Below are positions 38,920 to 51,414 of a DNA stretch of 64,000 bases, one piece after another. The position numbers and the translations under genes are program-made. The stretch's first letter is position 1. Each line of letters starts with the position of its first letter. This DNA comes from Anniella stebbinsi. Taxonomy: Eukaryota; Chordata; Lepidosauria; Squamata; Anniellidae. The notes under the pieces are model-generated. The model saw only the letters and a program-made list of their open reading frames with translations. It had not been told where the DNA came from and made no database searches. The stretch is taken from contig JARDYH010000001.1 of assembly GCA_029215795.1 (NCBI GenBank), forward strand, positions 113,734,533 to 113,798,532, written 5' to 3'.

Positions 38920-41207
38920 TGAATCATATTGCGATTCAAATTCTGGGGAAATGGTGATGTCCTAAAAAGAGAAATTCAGCCATGAGAGAAGAAGTAGAAG
39001 AAAGTTGTGTGCAACAAACAGGAAATACACATTTAGTCTGCAACATTTTGATCACAAGAAAAGGCCCTCAGAGAGGATATTGCTGGGTTTTTGTTTGCTG
39101 AGAATTCCCCCTTTCCTCACTCCCTGTAGTTCCCTAAACAAGAAATTTCCTGTGTTCAGATTGACATTTTCATATTTCCTACAACTTTTCTTTCCTGCTC
39201 TATACTTGTATATACTGAGGTCAACCCTTGCCACCACACTCTCTTGGGTTTAAACCATATTAGATTAAAATTGAAAATTAATAAGCATAGGGGAATGAGT
39301 GTAAAATGTTTGCATTCAGTTGAACAAACATTGAATAGAACATCATCTTAGTGACCAAACTATGGTCACTAAGACAATAAGAAAATAACTGCATAATCCT
39401 ATATGTATCTAGTCAGAAATAACTCCTACTGGATTCAAAGGGGCTCATTCCTAAGTAAGTGGCTAAAGGACTACAGCCTGAGTGTAATGTTATATAGATC
39501 AACAGCAGATAAAAGGCATTATAAAGTATATTACTATTTTTTAAATATATCTGAGAGTCTGTAGCTTATTAGCTGTGCTTTGTGGACTATTATGATGTCT
39601 GCAGCAAATGTGGCTTTGACCCCAGTGATATAGGGCTGGATACAAATGTTTTAATAAAACAAATAAATAAATTGACAATAGGGTACTAGAGTTGGCTTTC
39701 AGACACGAACTTCATTGGATGGTCTTAAGCAAACCCACTACTTCTCAGATCCATTTTCCTATCTGTATGAGGGAATAAAGGGGTTTATGCTCTACCTGCG
39801 CATACTGTTTGAGAATATGAGCAACATACCAAATTCTTTAAAAAGCATATTAATAACATGATATCCAGAAACTTGCTGGAATTTAAAATCAGGCAGGTTG
39901 GATGTATATCCTCTGATGTCTTGTTGTCTTACCACTCTCTAATACCAGCTGTTATTAATCCAACCTTTTTTCTTTCATTTATTCCCTTTTCATTTGCTTT
40001 TAGAATTTCCAGCATATTTTGCCAGCTCAATAGACACACTAAACACAAGACAAAAATGCACCATTCAGTGAGAGCCTTACTAGGAAGCAAAGTAGGCCAA
40101 AACAAGGAATTTCATGAACTGATTTATAAGATATCAATAGACTAAAGAAGGAAGCAAAGAAATAGCACCAACATATTGAGGCAAGTGATGGCCATGCATC
40201 ATGTGGTTCAACGCTAACCATGAAGAAAGAGCGCCCTTTTGTGGACAGCAAAGGGGTTTTTTTCGGTACACATTTTTAAAATCTAGCTTTGGCAATTACT
40301 TTACATGCCAAAGACACAAAAAAATATTAGAATACTTGGAAAATCAGAGGTGAGTCTATCAGCCAGATACTTGGAAGGTTCACAAGGATCTGTGTGTTGG
40401 AACTGTGCACATCTGAAGACAATTGTGTCTGGCATTTTAAAATACATGGGAAGGAAAGGATAATATCTGAAACACACTTGAGAAGTCAAGTTTGAAATAA
40501 AAACTGACCAGCTTAAGAAACAGTACAATATTCTGGATGCACCCCAGGAGCAGCTTTTTGACCTCTAAGACTGGAATATGTGAAGGAAAGCATAATATGG
40601 ACTAATTAAGTATCTTGAAGAGAAAAAAACCACAGTATGTTGTTTATTTCCAGGCTCAGAGTGAAAATTTGAGAGTGCTGGCCCCACAATTGCTTTGTGG
40701 TAGTATAACAAAGTGATCTGACAAGTTTGGCGGCTGGGCGTAGGAGCTGTCCATCAAGGAGAATTAGGGAAAGTACTATAGATGGTGGATTGAAGTCCAA
40801 GCCTGTCTTTAGCCCTATTCAGGCATCCTAAAACTTAGTGAACTCCCCGCAATGCCCCTGCTCAATATATTCAGATTTATAAAGATTAATGGTGCTCCCA
40901 GCACAGCCAGGTGAATAATGGGGCATGGTGGGAGTAATACCAGCTGAGCAGACTTTGGATGTAATCAGTTATGTATTAATATTGGAGAGCTTCCTAAGGC
41001 ATAAGGAGTTAGCATGAGTTACAGGTAACAACCACCAAATAGTAACAAACTCTTTTCTGTTAAACTTTAGTTGGACTTCGCTTTGACTATTGTTTGTTCA
41101 GCTAAAGGTAATATTTACTTGGGGATATTATCTGCTAAGAGAGATTATTTCAACAGGTCCTGCAGAAGCAAGTATTGTAAAGAAACTAAAGTTTTTCTTA
41201 GGTTGTG
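38920..41207. other. Gene-free interval
   Basis: AT-rich sequence with a LINE-tail-like stretch near 39610-39672 ending AAACAAATAAATAAATT. No exon recognised on either strand. Confidence 0.45.
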
Positions 41208-41215
41208 CCATTATA

Positions 41216-41535
41216 TAGGGTGACCAGATAAAATCCAGGTCAGGGCTCATGTAACTTTAATAGTTGTAGAGAAAAGGGAATTTCAGCCAGTGTCATTGGT
41301 ATGCAATTAGTTCCTGGTGAAATTCCCTCATCATCGCAACAGTTAAAGTTGCAGGGGCCCTGCTTTCTTTTGCATATGGTCACTCTAGTATAGTGCCTGC
41401 AACTTTAACTGTTGTAATGAAGAGGAAATTTCACCAGGAACTAATTGCATACCAATGACACTGGCTGAAATTCCCTTTTCTCTACAACTGTTCAAGTTTC
41501 AAGAGCCCTGACCTGGATTTTATCTGGTCAGCCTA
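41216..41535 (+). mobile_element. 320-bp inverted-dimer hAT MITE, copy 3
   Basis: TAGGGTGACCAGATAAAATC to TTTTATCTGGTCAGCCTA, exactly 320 bp. Flanks CCATTATA and CATTATTA are only partly alike. Confidence 0.88.
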
Positions 41536-42252
41536 CATTATTACCTTTACATTCCTGCAAGTTCTTCTTCTTCAGTTAGTTGACCTACACTGTGGTCATA
41601 TGGGATTTTGAAACTGCCAAGGAGTGTGTTTCTCAATGGTGATTAGCTGTTTAGTTCGATTTGTTTCTGTTAGCCTAGGAGAAAAAGGTGTTGTATGCAT
41701 GGATTTAACACATAACTGTTGGAAGCTTGTTTTTGCAGTGAACTCTATAAATGCCTGTATCAAGAAGTCAGTCTTAAGATTAATCATCACTCTATATTGT
41801 AATGGCACTCATGAACAAAATCCTGAGTCTTTAACTTTTGTATTTTATAACTTGGAATTTGTTTGATCCTGTTTTGCAGGACTCTTCTTATGTTCTTATG
41901 TCTGAGACTTCTTCCAGCACTAAACTGAGGTGTCAATTTGGACAACACAAACAGAATCAAAGCTACACAACAGGGAGAACACACAGCCCATTGGCTGAGC
42001 ACATCTTGACTTAAGAGTCACTTCACATACAACAGCTTTCCTACATAAAGATAATCCCAGTGTAAGAGAACTCCCACATGAAGCAGATTTAATTGAAATT
42101 GAAGGTGTTTTCATGCATGATCTTGCTTACATTGGTTTATAATATAAAAGGTAAAGTCTATGATAGCCAGAAAGCTCATTTGCATTAGCAATCTCTTCTC
42201 TTCCATCTGAACAATGATAGGATATTACCGATCTACATCAAGCAGGATACAA

Positions 42253-42572
42253 TAGGGTGACCAGATAAAATCCAGGTCAGGGCTCATGTAACTTTAACAG
42301 TTGTAGAGAAAAGGGAATTTCAGCCAGTGTCATTTGTATGCAATTAGTTTCTGGTGAAATTCCCTCTTCATCACAACAGTTAAAGTTGCAGGGGCCCTGC
42401 CTTCTTTTGTATATGGTCACTCTAGTATAATGCCTGCAGCTTTAACTGTTGTGATGAAGAGGGAATTTCACCAGGAACTAATTGCATACAAATGACACTG
42501 GCTGAAATTCCCTTTTCTCTACAACTGTTCAAGTTACATGAGCCCTGACCTGGATTTTATCTGGTCACCCTA
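42253..42572 (+). mobile_element. 320-bp inverted-dimer hAT MITE, copy 4
   Basis: 320 bp with intact ends but no matching flanks (GGATACAA and TCACTACT). Its right side abuts a partial copy of the palindrome at 10715, so the original flank may have been lost by recombination. Confidence 0.88.
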
Positions 42573-43411
42573 TCACTACTGTTATAAACCTTTTTAAAGC
42601 AGTAGTGTAGATCCTGCCCTAAATAGCAGCAACTGCCCCCGCCCCCCATGAGAAGTTGATTTAAGACCTGTCTGGGGAAACACTGATAATGTTGTCAGAT
42701 GCAGCCTTTATAACCTTTATGACCAAAATATAGCAACATCTAATTGAATGTGCTAAAATCATCATGTAGGTGTAACATAGGCACTCAGACCTTTTAAGCA
42801 TGAATTTCACCAGCAATTACACAGGGCTAATTTTCTGAGAAATTTACTGAGAATTTTGTGGGGGGTTTTGGGCTACCTGCAAAACGTTGGAGAATTCAGC
42901 CCCTCATGGAAAAATCCCTCTAACCTCCTCCCACCCATCTCTATCTGTGAGTGGTCAATTTCAGGTGCAACTGTAGATCCAGTTTTAAACTATTATTTAA
43001 TATTATTTTATTTTTCTTTATAGCATTTATACCCAGCCCCTTTAGCCAAAAAGGCCCCCAAGATAAGTAGCATGCCAGTCCCTATCCTCAGACCTACAAT
43101 ATTATTTTAATATTACTAAAGGAAGCAAAGGGCTTGGCCCCTACTTCTTCCAGGCCTCCTCTCTTAGCCCATGGCTACCTTCACTTACCAGCATGCATGA
43201 AAAATGCAGTTTCATTAACAATTTAACTGAGCTGAAATCTCTGAGAAATGCTCTTGAAATTTTGGTTTTTCACTAACTCCTTCCCGATTTGTTGGAAAAT
43301 GCTGCCTCCTTGGAGAATACCCATAAAAATGTTCTCTCGATTTTGATACCTGCAAATAGAGTACAAAATCATGTGAGGCCATTTTGCTCAGCCCTCAGTT
43401 TTTATTTCAGC

Positions 43412-43722
43412 TAGGGTGACCTTATGAAAAGGAAGACAGGGCTGCTGTATCTTTAAGTTACATAGAAAAGGGAATTTAAGCGGTGTCATTTGTATGCATG
43501 CAGAACCTGGTGAAATTATTTATCACAACAGTTAAAGCTGCAGGAGTCCTGTCCTCTTTTGTATCTGGGCAATAGGGCAAGGTTCCTGGAATTTTAACAG
43601 TTGTGATGTAGAGGGGATTTCAACAGGTTCTGCATGCATACAAATGACACCTGCTGAAATTCCCTTTTCTATGCAACTGTTAAAAGATAGAGGAGCCCTG
43701 CCCTCCTTTTCATATGTCACCC
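43412..43722 (+). mobile_element. Older inverted-dimer MITE of the same group
   Basis: TAGGGTGACCTTATGAAAAG to TTTTCATATGTCACCC, with both halves carrying the GTTCTGCATGCATACAAATG variant also seen in the monomer at 33294. Flanks TATTTCAG-like and GAATTCAG match at about 6 of 8. Confidence 0.8.
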
Positions 43723-44573
43723 GAATTCAGGCACAATCTTTGCAGTAAAAACTGAGGTCTAGGATGAATATGATTTGAACCAATCCCATTCCCACCTATC
43801 TAATCTGTTATACCCTCCACCTTCTGTTTTTCAACTGTCAATGGACATTTCAGTTTTTGTCCCCTCATCCCCAACTGTTATTCCATGCTCCCCCTTCAAC
43901 TCCATCTCTCACTTACTTTAGCATATTCCAAGCAATCTCCTCTCCTCCAAACAGGGCAGGGGCAAGACATTTTGCTGCCTGAGGCAAAATACAAGATGGT
44001 GCTCCCTCACCCCGATCCATGTACAAAAGCTGACTGGACTGGTGGCTGAATCTTACCACAAGATTGGTAATGGGCGAACATCCTTCACCACATTTGAGGG
44101 CAGCAGGTTAGCACAGGGGGCACATGACAGCTGGGTAGTGGAACCTGGTCTCACAGGGATGCAGTGCTGGCACTTTATGATTAGCAGGGATACTGATGTC
44201 ATCTGTCACCACCCTCAGAAATCCCTGTTCCCTCTGAGCTTAGCTGCCATCCTCAGAGTAGCTGGGTGGAAAGCAATTTTCTCAGCAACAATATATAGCT
44301 GTGAGCTCTCCCTGTTGTAATGCACAGTATTGTGGGGTAACCTGGTCTTGAATGGGCAATTAAGACCCAGTAGCTATATAAAAAGTCCTGCTGCGGGTAG
44401 AGATGAAAACTGCTATAATTGGTTTGTTGACATGGATCAACACAGCTGCCTGCATTTTTGGCCTCTCCTTGGGGGTGTGGCTATGATAGTCATGATGAGA
44501 ATCTGCCCTTCAAAATTTACCCCTATACTACTTTAGAGAAGACTGTGTGGCACTTACAGCTGTCCCTCCAACA

Positions 44574-44886
44574 CAGGGTGACCAGATAAAATCCAGGTCA
44601 GGGCTCATGTAACTTTAACAGTTGTAGAGAAAAGGGAATTTCAGGCAGTGTCATTTGTATGCATTTGGTGAAATTCCCTCTTCATCACAACAGTTAAAGG
44701 TACAGGCACTAAACTAGAGTGACCATATACAAAAGAAGGCAGGGCCCCTGCAACTTTAACTGTTGTGATGAAGAGGGAATTTCACCAGAAACTAATTACA
44801 TACAAATGACACTGGCTGAAATTCCCTTTTCTCTACAGCTGTTCAAGTTACATGAGTCCTGACCTGGATTTTATCTGGTCAGCCTA
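44574..44886 (-). mobile_element. Inverted-dimer hAT MITE, copy 5 (313 bp)
   Basis: CAGGGTGACCAGATAAAATC to TTTTATCTGGTCAGCCTA, perfect 8-bp flanks CTCCAACA (44566-44573 and 44887-44894). Central spacer in the reverse orientation. A small deletion in the left half explains 313 rather than 320 bp. Confidence 0.92.
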
Positions 44887-45508
44887 CTCCAACACCATTC
44901 TGCCAATCTCCACCCACCAGCATCTGCTACTGATTTGGCCACTTGCCTAATGGTGGAGCAAACCCCAAACATGGTTCATAACACATATACGTACAAAGAG
45001 ACCAATGTCTCCAGAGACCAATGATTTTATTCTGGGAGCAAATCAGTTTACCAGATATAAAACAATAATATCTTTTCATTTAGAATAATATTATTAGGGG
45101 AAAATGTTGGCTGTACATGCACAGATAACAGTATTACATTTGATATAAAAAGATAAAATGGCATATAGATTTGTCATGCTAACATACACGGATGCTTGCC
45201 TGCTGGTCCTACCTACAACATAGTTGTACCGTTCAAAAACATTAAGAGGATGCTGGTCGCGCCAGTCTGTAAACTGGGTTGAAGACAGCACTATTTATGT
45301 GCTGGTTCTACCCTGAACCAGCTGAGAACAGCATGAATTTTAGCTGCCTTGGCGTAAATGACTGTCAAAACTGTGGTAGTGAAAGCCGATCATTATCATT
45401 AAGTGATTTCTATATAATTGTTTCAGTATATTAAGATGATTTAAAATTCTTACTTCATTTACCTTCACAGTAACCCTGCAAGGAAGTTGGGACTGGGACA
45501 CTCTAGTT

Positions 45509-46223
45509 TAGGGTGACCAGATTTAAAAAATCAAAATCCCAGTCCACCCCCGCCCCCCCCAAACAACCCCCCCACCAAGCCATCTCCCCCCCCAAAAACG
45601 AGCCTGGACCTACCGCCGGGGTCCTCCGTCGCCGCCCGCGCAGAAGAGGCGGGAGAGGGCCGGATCTGGAAGTGATGTAGCTGGCCCTCTCCCGCCTCTT
45701 CCGCACGGCCTCTGGCCTCCTGGGGCTCAATCGCGATGGCGATGACCCCTGAGGAGCCCGGACACCCGCGCCCGCCTCTTCCGTGCGGGCGTCCGGCTGC
45801 GCGGAAGAGGCGGGCGCGGGTGTCCGGGCTCCTCAGGGGTCATCGCCATCGCGATTGAGCCCCAAGGAGGCCAGAGGCCGCGCGGAAGAGGCGGGAGAGG
45901 GCCGGTTACGTCACTTCCGGATCCAGCCCTCTCCCGCCTCTTCCGCGCGGCCTCTGGCCTTACGAGCCCGGCAGCGGCGGTGAAGGTGGCGGTGGAGCCC
46001 GGGAAGCGGACGCCCCAGCAGGTAAGTGCCCGCCTTCGTGCTTACCTGCAGGGGCGTCCGCTTCCCGGGCTCCTCCACCGCCACCGCCACCACCACCGGG
46101 TCTCGCTGCCACCGCCGCGTGACCCCCCGCCACCCCGGTTTTCCCCCGCCTCCCCCGGTTGGCCCGGTTGGCCCCTGGATTCCCGGTTAGGACCGGGAAA
46201 TCCCGAGCCACCTGGTCAGCCTA
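45509..46223. mobile_element. 715-bp CpG-rich hAT-type element with large central hairpin
   Basis: TAGGGTGACCAGATTTAAAA to CCTGGTCAGCCTA, perfect 8-bp flanks CTCTAGTT (45501-45508 and 46224-46231). Arms of about 130 bp (about 45650-45785 and 45795-45925) read GAAGAGGCGGGCGCGGGTGT and its inverse. Both ends are shared, inverted, with the element at 53175. CAGGTAAG at 46019-46026 and CTTACCTG at 46041-46048. Confidence 0.88.
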
Positions 46224-46231
46224 CTCTAGTT

Positions 46232-47612
46232 CAAATCCCTGCCCAGCTGTAAAATTCACTAGGTGGCCTTGAGTAAATTTCTCTGATATATCTCGCAGAG
46301 TGAATGGAGGCTAAGGCTGCAACCCCTATGCACACTTTCCTGGGAGTAAGCCCCACTGAACACAATAGGACTTGCTTTTGAGTAAACATGTACAGGATTG
46401 CTTTGTAAATCATCACTGAACAACTTGGAGGAATATGGAAATACAGAAGGTAGTAAACTGCTAAAGATTATGACTTGTTCAAAGCCCACCTTTCGCAGCT
46501 AACTGGACTTTGTACCAGGTTCTCCCATGCTGCTGAAACCCAGCTTCCAAATCCACTGTGCCAGCCTGGCCCCTGTTTTTAGGATCTAACTTAATTAAAA
46601 ATAACAATTCTAGCAAATGATCTATCCATTTCTCTTCTTTCATTTTAAGGAGTAGCAGAAGGTTTATTTTGATGGAAATATTTATCTAAAATAGCGGGTA
46701 TTGATCCTAAGACATTGCTAACACTTACTTTCAATGACTTACAACTTGCTTAACTACTGCTAATATGGTATTTCTATTTCACCTCTCTGCCAGAACTTTC
46801 TTAGCACTGTACAAAGCAGACACACAATGAATCAAGGCAATCAAATACGACAACAAAAAAGCAAACCTAAAAACTGTTTTTAGGCTACCTTTTGGAAAGA
46901 GATAACAGCTATAGCACTTTGAAGGATGATTTGGCAGGGTTGTACTAAATGTCTGAATTAAGAAACGATGTACTTTTTCACATTCCGCTCTGGATTCAGA
47001 AGCCCCCAGTCTCAATCTAGACAATTGGGATGAGATTGTATCAAATGTAACACGGAGGAACTTGGCAATGGGGAAAAAAAGAGTCCGGTCTTTACAATGC
47101 TTTAATGCACAGCCTAACCCATGATGCTCTGCCTCTTTTCCTATTTCATTGATCTATTGATTCCTATTTCCAGTTACGTATGCTCCTGGCATGAAATATA
47201 GCTCCTTGGTGTGTCCACTTTGTCATCACATTGTCTTTTGTTTCATGACTTGGTGAGGCTCCCTGGGAAAAGATTTATGAACCTCCACTCTAAAGTCAAT
47301 GCCCTGGGAAGCGTACTGTCCAGAAGGGATGGCACCTGTAATAATCACCCACCATTCCAATTATCTTTACATTGTCTGAATGTAATATTGCAATAGCTTG
47401 CTTGGGCAACATGCCTCCTATCATGATAAGCAGAAGGGTAACTGGAGGTCCTACGTTCATGCAAAATTACTGGGTTACATAAATCTACAACCATCTGTTC
47501 AGACATATTGCTAGGCATATACCGAACTAAGCATTCCTCCTTCAACAGTAAAGGTCTTGAAGGGAGTGACCACTGGCTTTATGTAGTACTTCCTTGACAT
47601 CAGACACCTGCT
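46232..47612. other. Probable XK 3' UTR and flank
   Basis: No transposon or other gene recognised. The part next to 47612 must be XK 3' UTR; AATAAA on the minus strand at 46663-46668 could end it. Confidence 0.45.
46663..46668 (-). terminator. XK: Candidate XK polyadenylation signal
   Basis: AATAAA on the minus strand about 950 bp past the XK stop codon. It is a plausible 3' end, but human XK has a longer 3' UTR and no downstream element was verified. Confidence 0.25.
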
Positions 47613-48442
47613 CTAGGCATTGGAAGAAACACTTTGGTGGGCATTTCCATTCTGGGATTCATTTGCCTTGTAACTGGCCTGTGCATCATTTTCCATATCC
47701 TCTGGTGATTTCAAGTCTGCTTTTTCCACAGAGGTGTTAGAGGCAAGAGGTTTGCAGACATAGCAAAATAACTTGAAACACAGCACCAGTCCTTCTGAAA
47801 TGTTGGATGAAAAAAGCTTTTTGCACGGGTGGCAAAACTGGTAGAACACAAGCATAAAAAGGACAGCTATGCAATAGCCAATCAGCAGCTGCAAGAACAG
47901 CATCGGGGCACATACATACGAGTAGACGTCCGTCTTGTAGAGATACCACATCAGCAAAAGAAAAACATTCTCCAGGAACCTCAGGATGTAATACCAAGCC
48001 AATCTGCACCAGTTTTGGGATTTGTCAATTAAATCCGAATCGTTAAGCTTGAGCTGCACGGCTGACCAGCAAAACATATTGATACCTGCATAAAGGAAAG
48101 TGAGAAGGCATAAGACAATGGTGGTGCCCACTTTGCTCAAAGCCTTCTCGATATTTTCTGGCAAAGTGCACTTGCTTTGCCAGAAGAGAATCCATGGGTG
48201 GAAGAAAAAAGCAAAGAAATTAACAAGCACCACAGGCAGGGTCCAGATCTGGAGGACTGAACTGAAGAGGACAAGGACAATCACCCTGGTAGCAATCTCA
48301 AAGCTTCTCCAGAGGAAGATGCAGAGGTAGGCGGCAGGTTTCACACTGACATCATAATCGTCATACTTGATCTTAATGGCCAGGATGTTGCAGCGCAGCG
48401 CTCCGTAGACAATCGACAGGAGAGAAAGCACCATGAAGATAC
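47613..48442 (-). CDS. XK: XK coding exon 3 and stop
   Basis: 830 nt; acceptor TTTTCTCAG. It encodes residues 170-445: [63 protein letters not shown] with Cys347, and HPCKKLFSS, followed by a divergent polar tail. The exon is not interrupted. Confidence 0.97.
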
Positions 48443-51349
48443 CTGAGAAAAGAAAACGCCATCAGCGCTGTCCAAAAGTGGCACTGTCCAGAGAGCATCA
48501 AATGGCAAGAGCATGCTTTAGTGGGAAAGGACTCAAGAGGCACCAGACTGAGGCAGCTTTTGCTGTCTGTTAAATGCTATCACAGAACACATTCCCCCAA
48601 GCCCAATGGCCTAAATCTTTTTACTTGGAAATGCAGGCAAATGGGTTTGGGGACTCAAATGCATGCATGCTTTTTACCTTGAACTGAAAGCTTTCCTGAA
48701 CCATTATGTTCACAATGGAAGGACAGCGACTTCGGCTACCCTAGCACATCCCAGCACTTTAGGACTCAGGAGAAGCCCCATCATCATCATCAAGGAGAAA
48801 CCTTGATGGAAGGAACCCTAAAGCTATTCCCAGCCCAGCAGCCAACTGAATTCATTGTACAAGAGTGCAAAGATTTAGTCAATACATTTTAAGTGCACAA
48901 AGTTTTGACTCTGGGGTAGGGAATTGGGGGCCCAAGGGCCAGATGCAGCCTGAGGAGGTCCTCCTTGGTTCCCCCCCCCCCATGATAGGATTTTTAAAAC
49001 CTTATGTTGGAGCTAATGGGAGGCTTTTTTCTAGCCGGCTTTTTTCTAGCCTAATTGCAGTGCAGAAGTTGCACTTGATGAGGGAATTTATTTATTTATT
49101 TATTGCATTTCTATACTGCCCAATAGCCGAAGTTCTCTGGGCGGTTTACAAAAATTAAAACCATAAAAATAATTCAAAATATAAATCAACATTATAAAAA
49201 CATATTTAAAATACAGTATAAAAGCACAAACAGAATAAAAACCGAGCAGCCATGCAGAAATTGATAAGGATTTAAAATACAAATATAAACAGCAAGGTTA
49301 AAAATCAAACTGAAGAACTGTGAAAACACTGTGAAAAGAAAAAGGTCTTCACCTGGCATCTAAAGGAGTATAATGTAGATACCAGGTGAACCTCTCTGGG
49401 GAGCTCATTCCACAGCCAGGGTGCCACAGCAGAGAAGGCCCTCCTCCTAGTAGCCACTTGTCTCACTTCCTTTGGCAGGGGCTCATGGAGATGGACCCCT
49501 GAGGATGATCTTAGGGTAGGGTGACCAAATAAAATCCAGGTCAGGACTCATGTAACTTTAACAGTTGTAGAGAAAAGGGAATTTCAGCCAGTGTCATTTG
49601 TATGCAATTAGTTTCTGGTGAAATTCCCTCTTCATCATGACCGTTAAAGTTGCAGGGGCCCTGCCTTCTTTTGTATATGGTTACTCTAGTATAGTGCCTG
49701 CACCTTTAACTATTGTGATGAAGAGGGAATATCACCAGGAACTAATTGCATACAAATGACACTGGCTGAAATTCCCTTTTCTCTACAACTGTTAAAGTTA
49801 CATGAGCCCTGACCTGGATTTTATCTGGTCACCCTATCTTAGGGTCTGGGCAGGTACATATGGGAGGAGGCGTTCCTTCAGATAATCAGGCCCCATGCCG
49901 TTTAGGGCTTTGAATGTTAATACCAGCACTTTGAATCGGGCACGGATCTGGACCAGCAGCCAGTGAAGCTGGAAAAGGACTGGCGAAATGTGGTCTCATT
50001 GGCCAGTCCCCGTTAACAGTCTGGCTGCATTGTTTTGTGCCAGTTGAAGTTTCCGGACCATTTTCAAAGGCAGCCCCATGTATAACACATTGCAGTAATC
50101 CAGATGAGAGGTTATCAGAGCATGGATAATTGTAGCTAGGCTATCTCTGTCCAGATAAAGGTAGGGTGACCAGATAAAACCCAGGTCAGGGCTCATGTAA
50201 CTTTAACAGTTGTAGAGAAAAGGGAATTTCAGCCAGTGTCATTTGTATGCAATTAGTTCCTGGTGATATTCCCTCTTCATCACAACCATTAAAGTTGCAG
50301 GCACTATACTAGAGTGACCATATACAAAAGAAGGCAGGGCCCCTGCAACTTTAACGGTTGTGATGAAGAGGGAATTTCACCAGGAACAAATGGAATACAA
50401 TTGACACTGGCTGAAATTCCCTTTTCTCTACAACTGTTAAAGTTACATGAGCCCTGACCTGGATTTTATCTGGTTACCCTAGATAAAGGCGCAGTTGGTA
50501 TATCAGCCTAAGCTGATAAAAGGTGCTCCTTGCCACTGAGTTCACCTGTCCCTCTCCTCCCTGCACTGTAGCCCTATGCAGGCCCATGTATAGGGCTAAA
50601 AGGTAGATGGGCGTTCACAGAAGCCCCTCCTCTAGCATCCTCACATGCCCAGTACCATTACATGCTGAGCAGGAAGGCCTGAAGAGAGTATGCAAGCATG
50701 ATTTCAGAATTCCCACAGCTGGAAACCCTGACAAGGCAGGCTTTTCAATCATGAGAACCTGTTTGTTCAGCCGAACAGGTTTACAAAGCCCTCTTCAGAC
50801 CTTTTGTGCTCAGTACGCAAAGGTCTAATTGGTTACTAGCTAGATGTGAACATTGGGCTTACGTGTGCTCACACGCCCCTCCACATTTTAGGCTTCCACA
50901 CAAGCAGGCAAATGTCTGCATAAGGCCTGTGAATAGGGTGACCAGATAAAATCCAGGTCAGGGCTCATGTAACTTTAACAGTTGTAGAGAAAAGGGAATT
51001 TCAGCCAGTGTCATTTGTATGCAATTAGTTCCTGGTGAAATTCCCTCTTCATCGCAACAGTTAAAGTTGCAGGGGCCCTGCCTTCTTTTGTATATGGTCA
51101 CTCTAGTATAGTGCCTGCAACTTTAACTGTTGTGATGAAGGGGGAATTTCACCAGGAACTAATTGCATACAAATGACCCTGGCTGAAATCCCCTTTTCTC
51201 TACAACTGTTAAAGTTACATGAGCCCTGACCTGGATTTTATCTGGTCAGCCTACTTGTGAATCTCCCCCAAATCATCACCTGCATCCAATGGGAGGGATT
51301 TTTCAAGTGTAATTGCTGTGGCGGGGAAATGTGTGTGAAAAAGAGAGGC

Positions 51350-51414
<65 letters not shown>

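Larger units (their letters stand above)
49085..50557 (-). mobile_element. 5'-truncated L2-like LINE in XK intron 2, split by two MITEs
   Basis: A (TTTA)n tail at 49087-49106, then GCATTTCTATACTGCCCAAT and GTTCTCTGGGCGGTTTACAA. The body resumes at 49845-50153 (minus frame [20 protein letters not shown]) and 50490-50557. The two gaps are exactly the MITEs at 49517 and 50162. Confidence 0.88.

Noticed and set aside
45503..46252. Several Arg/Gly/Pro-rich open frames at 45.5-46.2 kb that could suggest a CpG-island gene
   Set aside because: The whole block is one mobile element with TAGGGTGACC ends and a perfect 8-bp CTCTAGTT duplication; open frames on both strands are a by-product of high GC.
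48100..48330. Plus-strand open frame opposite XK exon 3
   Set aside because: Antisense shadow of a strongly conserved coding exon.
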